Program-made: the position numbers and the translations under genes
The notes under the pieces: generated by a model
What the model saw: the letters and a program-made list of their open reading frames with translations, nothing else
What the model was told of the DNA's origin: nothing
Databases searched by the model: none
Shown: positions 8,124 to 17,521 of the stretch, in pieces
Position numbering within the stretch: the stretch's first letter is position 1
How the letters are laid out: every line of letters begins with the position of its first letter
NCBI RefSeq assembly: GCF_004793635.1
Contig: NZ_SRXV01000001.1
Location: 248,001-312,000 of the forward strand
Direction: 5' to 3'
DNA from: Marinicauda pacifica
Lineage (GTDB): Bacteria; Pseudomonadota; Alphaproteobacteria; Caulobacterales; Maricaulaceae
Length of the DNA: 64,000 nt

Positions 8124-9557
8124 ATGGCCACCGCTACCAACGCACCAGAATTCACCGTCAGCGAGCTGGCGCGCGCGCTCAAGAAAACGGTGGAAGACTC
8201 CTACGGCCACGTGCGCGTGCGCGGCGAGCTCGGCCGCGTCACGGTCGCCAAGTCCGGCCATGTCTATCTCGACCTGAAGGACGAGCAGGCCGTCATCGAC
8301 GGCGTAGTCTGGAAGGGCATGGCCGCTCAGCTCGCCTTCCGCCCGGAAGAAGGGCTGGAGGTCATTGCCGAGGGCCGGCTGTCCACCTTTCCCGGCCGCT
8401 CGAAATACCAGATCATCATCGACCGGATGGAACCGGCCGGCGCCGGCGCGCTCATGGCGCTGCTGGAGGAGCGCAAGAAGAAGCTCGCCGCCGAGGGCCT
8501 CTTCGACCCGGAGCGCAAACGCGCTCTGCCTTTCCTTCCGCGCACGATCGGGGTGATCACCTCGCCGACCGGTGCGGTGATCCGCGACATCCTCCACCGG
8601 CTCGAAGACCGCTTCCCGGTCCACGTCCTCCTCTGGCCGGTCCTGGTCCAGGGCGACCGGGCGGCCGCCCAGATCGTCGAAGCGATCCAGGGCTTCAATT
8701 CGCTGCCGGATAACGGCCCCTTGCACAGGCCTGATGTCCTGATCGTCGCACGTGGTGGTGGCTCGATAGAGGATTTATGGTGCTTTAATGAGGAGAGCGT
8801 GGTGCGTGCGGCGGCGGGATCTGACATCCCCCTCATCTCCGCAGTCGGCCATGAAACCGACACCACGCTCATCGATTTCGCCTCCGACCGCCGCGCGCCG
8901 ACGCCGACCGGGGCAGCCGAAATCGCAGTCCCGGTACGGCGCGAACTCATCGAACGTGTTGATCTTGCAGGCAGTCGTCTCTCCGGCGCGTTGCGGCGCT
9001 CGGTCGATCGCAAGCGCTCGGACCTCGGCGCCCTGGTGCGCGCCATGCCGCGGGCCGAGAACCTGCTTTTCGACAAGCGCCAGCGCCACGACTTCGTCAG
9101 CCAGCGTTTTGATACCGCATTGAAAACAGGGGTGGAACGCAAACGCGGCAGGCTCGAGACACTCGCGGCCGGCTTGCGCCCCGCCGCGCTGCAGCGCGAT
9201 ATCAACCAGGCCCGGCGCCGGATGACCGAGGTGTCGCGCCGCCTGCAACCGGCCTATGGGCGCCAGCTGCGCCAGCACACGCGCGAAGTCGCCAGCCTGG
9301 GCGCTCGCCTGGATTCGCTCTCCTACAAGAACGTGCTGGCGCGCGGCTTTGCGCTGGTGCGCGATGAAGCGGGCGGCGTGGTGCGGGCGGGGTCCAGCCT
9401 TGGCGAAGGCCAGGCGCTGATGCTGACATTTGCCGATGACGCAACGCGGCGCGCCGTGATCTGGGACGATCCGGCCCGGCCCTCTGCTGCACCAGCGGCA
9501 AAGCCGCGAAAGAAGGCGGCAAAGAAGCCGCCCCCCGAACAGGGCAACTTGTTCTAG
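8124..9557 (+). CDS. xseA: Exodeoxyribonuclease VII large subunit
   Basis: 477 residues. An N-terminal OB-fold (FTVSELARALKKTVEDSYGHVRVRGELG) is followed by the nuclease core with GVITSPTGAVIRDILHRLEDRFP, VLIVARGGGSIEDLWCFNEE and SAVGHETDTTLIDFASDRRAPTPTGAAE, all diagnostic. With XseB it degrades single-stranded DNA from both ends. The C-terminal tail is Lys/Ala-rich (RKKAAKKPP). An in-frame TAG sits directly before the ATG at 8124, so no earlier start is possible; xseB is not adjacent. An 11-codon open frame (8088-8123) ends exactly at this start. Confidence 0.97.
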   Translation: MATATNAPEFTVSELARALKKTVEDSYGHVRVRGELGRVTVAKSGHVYLDLKDEQAVIDGVVWKGMAAQLAFRPEEGLEVIAEGRLSTFPGRSKYQIIIDRMEPAGAGALMALLEERKKKLAAEGLFDPERKRALPFLPRTIGVITSPTGAVIRDILHRLEDRFPVHVLLWPVLVQGDRAAAQIVEAIQGFNSLPDNGPLHRPDVLIVARGGGSIEDLWCFNEESVVRAAAGSDIPLISAVGHETDTTLIDFASDRRAPTPTGAAEIAVPVRRELIERVDLAGSRLSGALRRSVDRKRSDLGALVRAMPRAENLLFDKRQRHDFVSQRFDTALKTGVERKRGRLETLAAGLRPAALQRDINQARRRMTEVSRRLQPAYGRQLRQHTREVASLGARLDSLSYKNVLARGFALVRDEAGGVVRAGSSLGEGQALMLTFADDATRRAVIWDDPARPSAAPAAKPRKKAAKKPPPEQGNLF

Positions 9558-10360
9558 AACGGCTTTCTTGGATGGCAGGCGAGCTCGAAATGCATTCCGT
9601 CCTGCCAGGGTGCGGAAAAATCTCCACCCCACGCAAAGCCTTCGTCGGCGAAGACCGGCAGAATGCGCTCCAGGCTTCCCGTCTCCCCGGCGAGCGCCGG
9701 GGGCTGGCCATACCGGTTGAAGGCGGCATTCAGATCGATCGCGATGCCATAGGCATGGGTGCTGAGCGCCCGGCGGGTGTCCCAACCTTTGTGGCGCGCC
9801 ATATACGCGCCGTCGAACGTCAGGATCCCGGCATCGAGCCCTGACTTGTGCAGGCGATAGAAAACCCGTTCGAAGGCCGGCCGGGCGAGAGGATGAACGC
9901 TGATCGCCGTTGCGCCGTAGGGCGGGCGAGGCAGAAGGGGCGGACGCAGCACGTCCAGCCGGCTCTCGAACCCGTTCAGGATCGTCACGCTGCCATCCGG
10001 CTGCGACCGGTATTCGATCCGGCCGAAGAGCGTCTCGCATTCGCGCGGGCTCATCGGCCTGATCGTACCATCGGGCCGGCGCCGCACGCGGACCGGAGCC
10101 AGCGCGAAATGGCCGTCCTGCAGCGGCTGGGCTTGCCTCAGTCCGCCCGACCAGCACACGGCGTCCGCTTGCAGCACGGACCAGCCGCTCTGGTCTTGCA
10201 CGCTCTCGCCTTCGACCGCGCCGAGTATCTCCACCATCTGCCCGGGAGCCAGCCTGCCCACAATCGGAGCGTCGAGCGCAGGCCGGGTGCGCACTCTCAG
10301 CTGTGAGCGCGCCGAGGCGATGGCACGAACCTGGCTCAGGGGGGAGTCGAGATAGGCCAT
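9554..10360 (-). CDS. SH3 domain plus M15-like peptidase (D-Ala-D-Ala carboxypeptidase-like)
   Basis: 268 residues. Residues about 20-75 look like a bacterial SH3 domain (LRVRTRPALDAPIVGRLAPGQMVEIL...GWS). The C-terminal half has the M15 peptidase signature: HAYGIAIDLNAAFN (zinc His and Asp) and APWQDGMHFEL (final His with Glu), plus GWDTRRALSTH. Such enzymes trim peptidoglycan stem peptides. No signal peptide is apparent with this start. An ATG at 10402 would add 14 residues (MLSVLFNQPG...) without a better ribosome site, so the start is uncertain. Its stop overlaps the end of xseA by 4 nt. Confidence 0.8.
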   Translation of the reverse strand: MAYLDSPLSQVRAIASARSQLRVRTRPALDAPIVGRLAPGQMVEILGAVEGESVQDQSGWSVLQADAVCWSGGLRQAQPLQDGHFALAPVRVRRRPDGTIRPMSPRECETLFGRIEYRSQPDGSVTILNGFESRLDVLRPPLLPRPPYGATAISVHPLARPAFERVFYRLHKSGLDAGILTFDGAYMARHKGWDTRRALSTHAYGIAIDLNAAFNRYGQPPALAGETGSLERILPVFADEGFAWGGDFSAPWQDGMHFELACHPRKPF

Positions 10361-10532
10361 GAGACAGCAGCGTCCTGGCTGGTTGAACAGGACTGAAAGC
10401 ATCAAGCCGGGTTACCATGGCGGGGATAAGATCTCGGGTGACAGACGCGCGAAGCCAGCCTGCAAACGGACTGCAACCCTCGTCCCGCCTGTGCTAGTTT
10501 TCTGTGTGGACACTGAATAGCGAGATGAAGCG

Positions 10533-10775
10533 ATGAACCATTTCGACCGTGAATTTACCGGTGAGGCCAAGCTGGAATACGGGGATGCCGATTATCTCAT
10601 CCTGTCGCCCGGCGCGTATGTGGTCTGCGCGGTAACGGGCTCGAAAATACCGCTCAACGATCTGCGCTACTGGAGCGCCGAGCTTCAGGAAGCCTATCAG
10701 GACGGGCCGACCGCGACGCAGCGCTGGATGGAAATCCATACCGGGCCTGGCGTGAAGGAGGGAGAGTCCCAGTGA
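10533..10775 (+). CDS. DUF2093 family protein
   Basis: 80 residues: NHFDREFTGEAKLEYGDADY, then a stretch with GAYVVCAVTGSKIPL and LRYWSAELQEAY. This matches my memory of the short DUF2093 family of alphaproteobacteria, including the conserved VVCAVTG and LRYWSVE..QEAY pieces. Function is unknown; the fold is probably a small beta-rich domain, with one cysteine. It is translationally coupled to the following M23 peptidase (TGATG overlap at 10773-10777). Confidence 0.85.
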   Translation: MNHFDREFTGEAKLEYGDADYLILSPGAYVVCAVTGSKIPLNDLRYWSAELQEAYQDGPTATQRWMEIHTGPGVKEGESQ

Positions 10776-11596
10776 TGTTCGCACTCGGCTTCGCGCTTCT
10801 CGTTCAACCGGCGGTCCCGGCGGCCTCCGATTCCCCCATCGACTGTGTCGGCGAGCACATCCAGGGCGCGACGCTGATCTGCCGCACGCTTCCCGGCGCC
10901 GGGGTGTCGCTCGGCGACATCACCGTAACCGCAGACGAGGCCGGCTACGTCATTCTGGGGCATGACCGCGATGCACCGGAGCAGACCGAGCTTCGTGTGT
11001 CCGCAGGCGGGCTGGACTTTAGCCGCAGCCTGGATGTGACGCAGCGCGAATACGAGATCCAGCGCATCGATGGCGTACCGCAAGAATATGTGACGCCGCC
11101 TGAAGAGACCCTCGCGCGCATCCGCAGTGAAGGCGCCCGCAAGGCGCAGGCCTATACGTCGCGCTGGCAGGGCAGCGGTTTTCTCGACGGTTTCGTGATG
11201 CCGGCTGAAGGCCCGATCACGGGCGTGTACGGCTCACAGCGCATCTTCAACGGCGAGCCCCGGCGTCCGCATTACGGTCTCGATGTTGCCGCGGGCGAAG
11301 GGACGGACGTCCACGCGCCAGCCCCCGGCCTGGTCACCCTTGCCGATGGCGACATGTATTATGAAGGCGGGCTGATTTTCATCGATCACGGTCAGGGCTT
11401 CACCTCCGGCTTCTTGCATCTCTCCGAAGTCTCGGTGGAGGCGGGCGATAGGGTCGAGGCCGGAGACGTGATCGGCGCGGTCGGATCCGGTGGCCGCTCC
11501 ACCGGCGCGCATCTGGACTGGCGGATCAAATGGCACAATCGCTACATCGACCCGGCACTGACCCTGGAACTCGATCCGACCGTGCTGGCCGACTGA
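10775..11596 (+). CDS. Secreted M23-family metallopeptidase
   Basis: 273 residues. The ATG at 10775 overlaps the stop of the DUF2093 gene and follows GGAGGGAGAG. A signal peptide (MFALGFALLVQPAVPAA) precedes a beta-rich linker, and the C-terminal LytM/M23 domain has RPHYGLDVAAGEGTDVHAPAPG (H-x(3)-D zinc ligands), GFLHLSEV and HLDWRIKW. The final ligand motif reads H-L-D rather than the common H-x-H. Members cleave peptidoglycan cross-bridges or serve as inactive activators of amidases. The altered last motif leaves catalytic competence uncertain. Confidence 0.88.
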   Translation: MFALGFALLVQPAVPAASDSPIDCVGEHIQGATLICRTLPGAGVSLGDITVTADEAGYVILGHDRDAPEQTELRVSAGGLDFSRSLDVTQREYEIQRIDGVPQEYVTPPEETLARIRSEGARKAQAYTSRWQGSGFLDGFVMPAEGPITGVYGSQRIFNGEPRRPHYGLDVAAGEGTDVHAPAPGLVTLADGDMYYEGGLIFIDHGQGFTSGFLHLSEVSVEAGDRVEAGDVIGAVGSGGRSTGAHLDWRIKWHNRYIDPALTLELDPTVLAD

Positions 11597-11607
11597 TCTG
11601 CCGTCGG

Positions 11608-12216
11608 CTAGCGGTGCCCGCTGAAGGCCTTGCGCAGATAGGGCATGGCGGTCCATGCGCTCAGCAAGGCTGCCAGCCATACGCCGCCGACCCAGTAGTA
11701 GAACCAGCCTTCGACATCGCGCAGTCCCGTCAGGACGAGCAGAAAGGGCAGCGCGATCAGCACCATGTGCAGGCCCGTCTTGAACTTGGCCTCGTCGGTG
11801 ACCGGCAGCGGTACTTCACGGCTGTTCAGGCGGGAAAGCCGCAGGGCCGTGACCAGCACGTCCCGGCCCACAATGATGACGACGGCTGGCGTCAGAAACG
11901 GATCAAACCGGCTGATCAGCACGAAGGCGATCAGATAGCTGCCGACCAGAACCTTGTCTGCGATAGGGTCAAGCAGGGCGCCGAGCGCGCTGACGGCGCC
12001 GATCGCCCGGGCCAGCCATCCATCGATGAAATCGGAAAGCGCTGAAATCACGAATAGCGCGCCGGACGATACCGCGAGCACAACTGCCTGCGATTCCATG
12101 GTCGACTGTGACGCTTTGACCAGCAGCCAGGCCCCCAGCACTCCGATGATGCAGCGCGAGACCGTGATGAGGTTGGGCAGGGCCTTCAGCCAGCCAGATG
12201 TAGACGAGGGGGTCAT
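11608..12216 (-). CDS. pgsA: CDP-diacylglycerol-glycerol-3-phosphate 3-phosphatidyltransferase
   Basis: 202 residues with about five hydrophobic segments. The CDP-alcohol phosphotransferase signature D-G-x2-A-R-x8-G-x3-D-x3-D is perfect in DGWLARAIGAVSALGALLDPIAD. The N terminus LPNLITVSRCIIGVLGAW is typical of PgsA, which makes phosphatidylglycerol phosphate, the precursor of phosphatidylglycerol and cardiolipin, in the inner membrane. Converges with the M23 gene, 11 nt apart. In many alphaproteobacteria pgsA lies next to uvrC; here a sensor gene separates them. Confidence 0.95.
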   Translation of the reverse strand: MTPSSTSGWLKALPNLITVSRCIIGVLGAWLLVKASQSTMESQAVVLAVSSGALFVISALSDFIDGWLARAIGAVSALGALLDPIADKVLVGSYLIAFVLISRFDPFLTPAVVIIVGRDVLVTALRLSRLNSREVPLPVTDEAKFKTGLHMVLIALPFLLVLTGLRDVEGWFYYWVGGVWLAALLSAWTAMPYLRKAFSGHR

Positions 12217-12230
12217 GACGAACCGCTGAT

Positions 12231-12255
12231 CCGCGCCGGCCGGTTGCCGGCGCGG
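12231..12255. other. Perfect 10-bp inverted repeat upstream of pgsA
   Basis: CCGCGCCGGC (12231-12240) and GCCGGCGCGG (12246-12255) around a 5-nt loop, between the end of the globin-coupled sensor and the start of pgsA. It lacks a T run in either direction, so it may be a weak terminator of the sensor transcript or a structured pgsA leader. Confidence 0.4.
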
Positions 12256-12300
12256 TCAGTGCTACCTTAGGACCGGGTCACGATAAAGCGTTGTTCGCGC

Positions 12301-13656
12301 TTAAGACGCACGGATGTGCTGAAGGAAATGACCCACGTCGCCGCGCAGGGATTCTGCCTGACGTCCGACCTCTTCAGCGGCGGAAACCACTGAATCGGAG
12401 GACCGGCTGGTCTCTTCGGCGCCAATGCGGACTTCCTGAATCGTTGCGGAAACCGACTCCGTGCTGCTCGCGGTCTGATCGGTGTTCCGGCTGATTTCCG
12501 CGGTCGCCGCGCTCTGCTGTTCGACGGCGGCGGAGATCGAGGTCGAGATCGAGGTCACGTTTTCGATGGCATCGGTCACCGACGAGATGGCTTTGACAGC
12601 GCTGGCCACGACGTTCTGGACGTTTGCGATCTGAGCGGAGATGTCCTCGGTGGCTCGGGCGGTCTGGGAAGCCAGGGATTTGACCTCGCTTGCGACAACC
12701 GCGAAGCCCTTGCCCGCGTCACCGGCCCTGGCCGCTTCGATCGTCGCGTTCAGCGCCAGCAGGTTCGTCTGTTCGGCGACCTGCTCGATCAGGCTCACGA
12801 TCTCGCCGATCTTCTCGGCCGCGCCCGACAGCTCGGCCATGGTTTCGCCGGTTCGTCTGGCCTCGCTGGTGGCCAGGCCGGAGGTCTCGGCCGCCTTGCT
12901 CGAATTCTGGCTGATCTCGGCGATGGCCTTGGTCAGCTCGCTGGTGGCTTCAGCCACGCTGCGCGCCGTGACCGTGGCTTCCTCTGCGGCTGCAGCCACG
13001 GAGGTGCTGTGCTCGGTCGTGCGTCCTGCCGTCTGGTTCATGGCCCGGGCGGTCTGCGCGAGTTCTTCCGATGCAGCCGCGACCGACGCGACGACTTCAG
13101 ACACGGATTGCTCGAACCGCTCGGCAAGCGCGTCCCGCTCCGCCTGCTTCTTGCGAACGGCCGCCGCATCAATGGTCGACATGCACAGGTCCATGTCGAG
13201 CAAAGCCGCACGGTTGATGCTTTGCAGGGCGAACTCGAGGTCGAACCCGTTGCCCCGGCGCAGGAGACCACCCTGGCCCGACTTTGCATGACGCACGAGT
13301 GCGCGGAATATGCCGCAGGTGATCTTGGAATAGCCACCGAAATACCAGGCCGGGGCCAGGCCGAGCCGCGCATGGGTTTCGCCGATGCGCTGAACCGATT
13401 TCATGTAGTCGTCGCCGTACTGCGCATCGCAGATCATCAGCCAGTGGCGAAACTGCGCGGACTTGGCGTGAGCGCGGATCTCGGGAGTGGCGAACAGCGC
13501 ATCGACTTCAGGATATCTGGCAATATGCTCATAGAACTCGTCAAGAACGGCCGGGAGTGCACGCTCCACGATCGGCTTGATGGTGCGCAGAATGGCGCGA
13601 GCGTCGTCATCGAAGTCGAGGAAGTCAAAACGTTGCGCAAGCGCGAGATCGCCCAT
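12301..13656 (-). CDS. Globin-coupled methyl-accepting sensor (HemAT-like)
   Basis: 451 residues. Residues about 1-155 form a protoglobin sensor domain with the likely haem-ligating His at about position 95 in [23 protein letters not shown]. Residues about 170-450 form a methyl-accepting signalling domain with the hairpin tip [22 protein letters not shown] followed by [14 protein letters not shown]. There are no transmembrane segments, so it should be a soluble oxygen or redox sensor working through CheA/CheW. The ATG at 13656 is chosen because AAGGA lies 8 nt upstream; the ATG at 13665 sits directly on that site. No other che gene is in the window. Confidence 0.93.
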   Translation of the reverse strand: MGDLALAQRFDFLDFDDDARAILRTIKPIVERALPAVLDEFYEHIARYPEVDALFATPEIRAHAKSAQFRHWLMICDAQYGDDYMKSVQRIGETHARLGLAPAWYFGGYSKITCGIFRALVRHAKSGQGGLLRRGNGFDLEFALQSINRAALLDMDLCMSTIDAAAVRKKQAERDALAERFEQSVSEVVASVAAASEELAQTARAMNQTAGRTTEHSTSVAAAAEEATVTARSVAEATSELTKAIAEISQNSSKAAETSGLATSEARRTGETMAELSGAAEKIGEIVSLIEQVAEQTNLLALNATIEAARAGDAGKGFAVVASEVKSLASQTARATEDISAQIANVQNVVASAVKAISSVTDAIENVTSISTSISAAVEQQSAATAEISRNTDQTASSTESVSATIQEVRIGAEETSRSSDSVVSAAEEVGRQAESLRGDVGHFLQHIRAS

Positions 13657-13760
13657 GACGGCCATCCTTTTTAATGGGGAAAACTCCGGTCGAGAGGTGA
13701 CGGGAAAAGCTTAAACAACCCATAACCATGATGTTTCTAGGGTTGCATTAAATTACTGAA

Positions 13761-13788
13761 AAATAGACATAAATTGTATGTCAGAGGC
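13761..13788 (-). terminator. Weak candidate terminator of uvrC
   Basis: Directly after the uvrC stop, an AT-rich hairpin GACATA-N5-TATGTC (13766-13782) is followed on the minus strand by TATTTTT. The stem is short and AT-rich, so termination would be weak; it could also be an operator for the downstream sensor gene. Confidence 0.35.
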
Positions 13789-15702
13789 TCACTCGTGGAA
13801 ATGATCGTAGATTTTTCGCGCGAGCGCCTTGGAGACACCGTCGACGCCTTCCAGGTCGGCCAGATTGGCGCGCGAGATGGCCTTGGCCGACCCGAAATGC
13901 TTGAGTAGCGCGCTCTTGCGGCTCGCTCCCACACCGGCGATATCGTCCAGCGGGTTCTCCCGGATCTGCTTGGTGCGTTTCGCGCGGTGGCCGGTGATGG
14001 CAAAGCGGTGCGCCTCGTCGCGCAGGCGCTGCAGGTAGTAGAGCACCGGATCATTGGCGGGCAGGCGGAAGGGCGCTTTGCCGGGCAGATAAAAGTCCTC
14101 GCGGCCCGCATGCCGGTCGGGACCTTTCGCCACGCCGGCAACGGCAATATCGTTCGTCCCGGTCTCTTCCATCACCTCCAGCACTGCCGATAGCTGACCC
14201 TTGCCCCCGTCGATCAACATCAGGTCGGGCACGGGTGCGCCCTCGCTGCGTTCGCGGGCCAGGCGGCCGAGCCGCCGGCGCAGCATCGCTTTCATCATCG
14301 CGAAATCGTCATTTGTCGCTGCGTCATCGCCTTTCATGTTGAAGCGGCGATAGCTCGTCTTTTCAAACCCCTCCGGTCCGGCGACGATCATGGCGCCCAG
14401 CGCGTTGCTCCCCTGAATGTGGGAGTTGTCGTAGACCTCGATACGCTCGGGCCGGCGCGGCAGGCCGAAGACCTTCTGCACCCCGTCCAGAAGCTGGGCC
14501 TGGGACCTTGTCTCGGCGAGCTTGCGGCCCAGTGCCTCGCGAGCGTTGGAAACAGCCTGCTCGACCAGCGCCTTCTTGCTGCCGCGCTGCGGGCTCCGGA
14601 TTTCGACCGCGTGTTCGGCCCGCAAGGTCAAGGCCTCGGCCAGGAGTTCGCCCTGGTCCGGCACGTGCGAGGTCAGCAGGAGGCGGGGGGCGGGTTTGTC
14701 GTCATAGAACTGGGCGATAAAGGCGGCCAGCACGTCCTCTGGCCCGCTTTCGGATTCGTGCCTGGGATAGAAGGCGCGGTTGCCCCAATTCTGGCCGGCG
14801 CGGAAGAAAAAGACCTGCACACAGGTGCGTCCCCCCTCCTGGTGCAGGGCGATGACATCGGCTTCCTCGAGCCCTTCAGGGTTGATGCCCTGCTGGGTCG
14901 TCACCGCCGAAATGGCGCGAATGCGGTCACGCAGGCGTGCAGCGCGCTCGAAGTCGAGCTCTTGTGACGCGTCCTCCATCTCGGCCTGCAGGTGTTCCCG
15001 GAGCAGGTTCGACTTGCCGCGAAGGAATTGCGTCGCCTCGTCCACCAGTTCCGCGTAACGGTGCGGCTCGACCAGATCCACGCACGGCCCCGCGCAGCGC
15101 TTGATCTGATAGAGCATGCAGGGCCGGGTACGTCCTTCGTACACGCTGTCGGTACAGGTGCGCAGGAGGAAGGCTTTCTGCAGCGTGTTGAGCGTGTCGT
15201 TGACCGCACCTGCGCTTGCAAACGGACCGAAATACTGGCCCTTGGCCTTGCGCGATCCGCGATGCTTGAGCAGCTGCGGCGCCTCGTGATCGGTCCGGAT
15301 CAGGATGTATGGGAAGGATTTGTCGTCGCGCAGGATGATATTGAAGCGCGGCTTCAATCGCTTGATGAGATTGGCTTCGAGCAGAAGCGCCTCGGTTTCC
15401 GTGGCCGTGACCACGAACTCCATGGAGCGCGTCAGCGAGATCATCAGCGCGATGCGATTGGTGTGCCCGCCGGACTTGGCGTAGTTCGACACCCGGTTCT
15501 TCAGCTTGCGCGCCTTGCCGACATAGAGCACCTCGCCGGCCTCGTCATACATGCGATAGACGCCCGGCTTGGCGGGCAGGCGCTTGACGTAGTCGGCAAT
15601 GATCTCCGGCCCGGAGCGGGCATCGTCACGCACGGCACCGGACGGGTCCGGGGCGTCATTCATGTCGGTCGGAGCGGAATCGGGGCGGTCGGCTTTGGCC
15701 AT
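13789..15702 (-). CDS. uvrC: UvrABC excinuclease subunit C
   Basis: 637 residues. The GIY-YIG nuclease domain is at about 38-115 ([30 protein letters not shown]), the UVR domain at about 230-265 ([27 protein letters not shown]), the RNase H-like C-terminal nuclease around [21 protein letters not shown] and [13 protein letters not shown], and helix-hairpin-helix motifs close the protein. UvrC makes both incisions in nucleotide excision repair. The N terminus has a low-complexity Asp/Pro extension of about 30 residues, so the true start could be slightly downstream. Confidence 0.98.
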   Translation of the reverse strand: MAKADRPDSAPTDMNDAPDPSGAVRDDARSGPEIIADYVKRLPAKPGVYRMYDEAGEVLYVGKARKLKNRVSNYAKSGGHTNRIALMISLTRSMEFVVTATETEALLLEANLIKRLKPRFNIILRDDKSFPYILIRTDHEAPQLLKHRGSRKAKGQYFGPFASAGAVNDTLNTLQKAFLLRTCTDSVYEGRTRPCMLYQIKRCAGPCVDLVEPHRYAELVDEATQFLRGKSNLLREHLQAEMEDASQELDFERAARLRDRIRAISAVTTQQGINPEGLEEADVIALHQEGGRTCVQVFFFRAGQNWGNRAFYPRHESESGPEDVLAAFIAQFYDDKPAPRLLLTSHVPDQGELLAEALTLRAEHAVEIRSPQRGSKKALVEQAVSNAREALGRKLAETRSQAQLLDGVQKVFGLPRRPERIEVYDNSHIQGSNALGAMIVAGPEGFEKTSYRRFNMKGDDAATNDDFAMMKAMLRRRLGRLARERSEGAPVPDLMLIDGGKGQLSAVLEVMEETGTNDIAVAGVAKGPDRHAGREDFYLPGKAPFRLPANDPVLYYLQRLRDEAHRFAITGHRAKRTKQIRENPLDDIAGVGASRKSALLKHFGSAKAISRANLADLEGVDGVSKALARKIYDHFHE

Positions 15703-15807
15703 GACGGCAAAGATAGGGGCTCGCGCGCCCGACGTCAGCTTGAGGGATGCAGCGAGCGGAAACTGGGGCCGATGGTGTGGCGGCTGGCGCCAGGATGAGA
15801 GTGTCTT

Positions 15808-16218
15808 CTAGCGCCAGCGCTCGTAGGTGACGCCGACGCTGCGTGCGTCGTCGAGCGCGTCCGGCTTGTCGATGGTCAGGCGCAGGCGCTTGACGCGAAC
15901 ATCCTGGAACAGCGTGTCGGTAAGGGTCTGAGCGAGGTCTTCGAGCAGCTCGTGATGGCGCGCGGCCACCACCTGGCGCACGGTCTCGGCCATCGCGGCG
16001 TAGTTGACCGCCTGGGTCAGGTCGGACCCGGGTGCGGCCGACGCTTCCTCGACCTCGGCCTGCAGGCTGATCTCCAGGGGCTGGGTCCGACCGTGTTCGC
16101 TCGCATACACGCCCACCTGCGCATCGAGACGCAGACCTTCGACGCGCACGCTCAGCCGTTGTCCGGCTGCCGTCTCGGTGGCCTCGGCCGGGATGGAATG
16201 CAAGGCGTCGACTTTCAT
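15808..16218 (-). CDS. folB: Dihydroneopterin aldolase (FolB)
   Basis: 136 residues from the ATG at 16218, which has AGAGGA upstream. LSVRVEGLRLDAQVGVYASEHGRTQPLEISLQ matches the FolB start, with the conserved Glu in GVYxxE, and the DLTQAVNYAAMAETVRQVV segment is typical (usually D.VNYA.v...v). The C-terminal LRLTIDKPDAL carries the conserved Lys and Pro near the active site. The enzyme makes 6-hydroxymethyl-dihydropterin for folate synthesis. It diverges from a FolM-like reductase. Confidence 0.92.
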   Translation of the reverse strand: MKVDALHSIPAEATETAAGQRLSVRVEGLRLDAQVGVYASEHGRTQPLEISLQAEVEEASAAPGSDLTQAVNYAAMAETVRQVVAARHHELLEDLAQTLTDTLFQDVRVKRLRLTIDKPDALDDARSVGVTYERWR

Positions 16219-16309
16219 GCCATGTCCTCTGGATGACGGCGCTTTGAGAGGTATAAGCGCGATAGACCCGTCCGGGTATGGCCGAGCTGCGATGAAAGGA
16301 CATGTCACA

Positions 16310-17086
16310 ATGACAAACACGATGCCAGCCAAAGGCGCCGCGCTGGTCACCGGCGGGGCCAGGCGGATGGGCCGGGCCTTCGTCGATGCTCTGGTTGAAG
16401 ACGGGTATCCGGTTGTCATCCATTTCAATACCTCGGGTGAGGAGGCCGAAGCCGCCGCTCGCGAGGCCGAGTCCCGCGGAGGCCGGGCCATCGCGCTGGG
16501 CGCGGACCTGTCCGACCCGGCTGCCGCAGGCGCGCTGGTGGAGCGCGCACGCCAGGAGATCGGGCCGCTCGAAGTGCTCGTCAACTCCGCCTCCATCTTC
16601 GAGGATGACAGCCCGTCAAACCTGACCCCGGAGAGTTTTCGCCGCCACATGGAAGTGAACACGCTCGCCCCTGCGCTCCTGTCGCGCGATTTCGCCGCGC
16701 AGGCCGCAGACACTGGCGGGAGCGCGATGATCCTGAACGTGCTCGACTACAAGCTGTTCAACATCAATGCCGACTATTTCAGCTACACGCTGTCGAAGGC
16801 CGCGCTGAAGACGATGACCGAGATGCTGGCACGCGAGTTTGCCCCGGCTGTGCGGGTCAACGCCGTCGCGCCGGGCCTGACATTACCAAGCCCCTATCAC
16901 GATGAAGATGAATTCGACCGTTTGCACGACGACAACCCGCTGCGGTGCGGGCCGCGTCTCGAGGACATGGTGCGCACGCTGCGCTACTTCCTCGCGACCC
17001 CCAGCGTTTCAGGCCAGATCCTTGCTGTCGACGGCGGCCAGCATTTCGACCCCCGCTTGACGCGGGACGTGTTCGGGGCGCTGTAG
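16310..17086 (+). CDS. SDR of the PTR1/FolM type, probable dihydromonapterin/pteridine reductase
   Basis: 258 residues from the ATG at 16310 (AAGGA 9 nt upstream). The glycine motif reads TGGARRMGRA, i.e. T-G-x3-R-x-G, which marks pteridine reductase PTR1 and FolM rather than generic SDRs. The Y-x3-K pair is in YFSYTLSKAAL and the NADPH-selective region is IHFNTSGEEAE. The C terminus SGQILAVDGGQHFD is usual. FolM reduces dihydromonapterin and has weak dihydrofolate reductase activity. Placement between folB and a QueD homologue supports a pterin role; the exact substrate is inferred. Confidence 0.75.
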   Translation: MTNTMPAKGAALVTGGARRMGRAFVDALVEDGYPVVIHFNTSGEEAEAAAREAESRGGRAIALGADLSDPAAAGALVERARQEIGPLEVLVNSASIFEDDSPSNLTPESFRRHMEVNTLAPALLSRDFAAQAADTGGSAMILNVLDYKLFNINADYFSYTLSKAALKTMTEMLAREFAPAVRVNAVAPGLTLPSPYHDEDEFDRLHDDNPLRCGPRLEDMVRTLRYFLATPSVSGQILAVDGGQHFDPRLTRDVFGAL

Positions 17087-17134
17087 CGGGCCGGGTGGCA
17101 GGCTTTCGCCGATGCGCAACCCGACCTGAGCACG

Positions 17135-17509
17135 CTACCCGCGCCGGATCACAGCCTTCTCACCGCAACTCGGGCGGCGGATCTCGACGCTGACGAGGCC
17201 GGGCAGGACGGCATCGAGGCGTTCGAATACCCAGAGCGCGACAGCTTCCAGCGAGGGATGCTCAAGACCCTCAACCTCGTTCAGGAGGCGATGGTCGAGC
17301 CGGTCGCGCAGTGCCTTGATTTCCGAGTCGATTTCCCAGAAGTCCTTGACCATGCCGCTATCTTCTGCCGGCGAGCCGGACAGCGTCACCGTACCCTGGA
17401 AGGAATGGCCGTGCAGACGCGAGAAGGGATGATCCTTCTCCTTGTGCTCGAAATAGTGAGCGGCGTCGAAGGCGAAGTCCTTCGAAATTTCCAGGCGCAG
17501 GTTGGACAT
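17135..17509 (-). CDS. QueD/6-pyruvoyl-tetrahydropterin synthase homologue lacking the usual catalytic Cys
   Basis: 124 residues. Zinc-binding histidines are present in KDFAFDAAHYF and LHGHSFQG, and the catalytic-triad region LDHRLLNEVEGLEHPSLEA aligns well with E. coli QueD. The catalytic Cys of QueD, which sits four residues before the HGH motif (CGRLHGHSF in E. coli as I recall it), is Phe here: HPFSRLHGHSF. The Glu used by the PTPS-III subgroup is also not seen. The only Cys is near the C terminus (RRPSCGEKAV). It may be a paralogue with altered chemistry rather than the queuosine enzyme. Adjacent to folB and a FolM-like reductase. Confidence 0.8.
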   Translation of the reverse strand: MSNLRLEISKDFAFDAAHYFEHKEKDHPFSRLHGHSFQGTVTLSGSPAEDSGMVKDFWEIDSEIKALRDRLDHRLLNEVEGLEHPSLEAVALWVFERLDAVLPGLVSVEIRRPSCGEKAVIRRG

Positions 17510-17521
17510 GACAGATCGGGG

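Noticed and set aside
8775-10418. A 547-codon open frame on the minus strand across xseA and the M15 gene
   Set aside because: Composition is the usual antisense pattern and it overlaps two well-supported genes with clear motifs.
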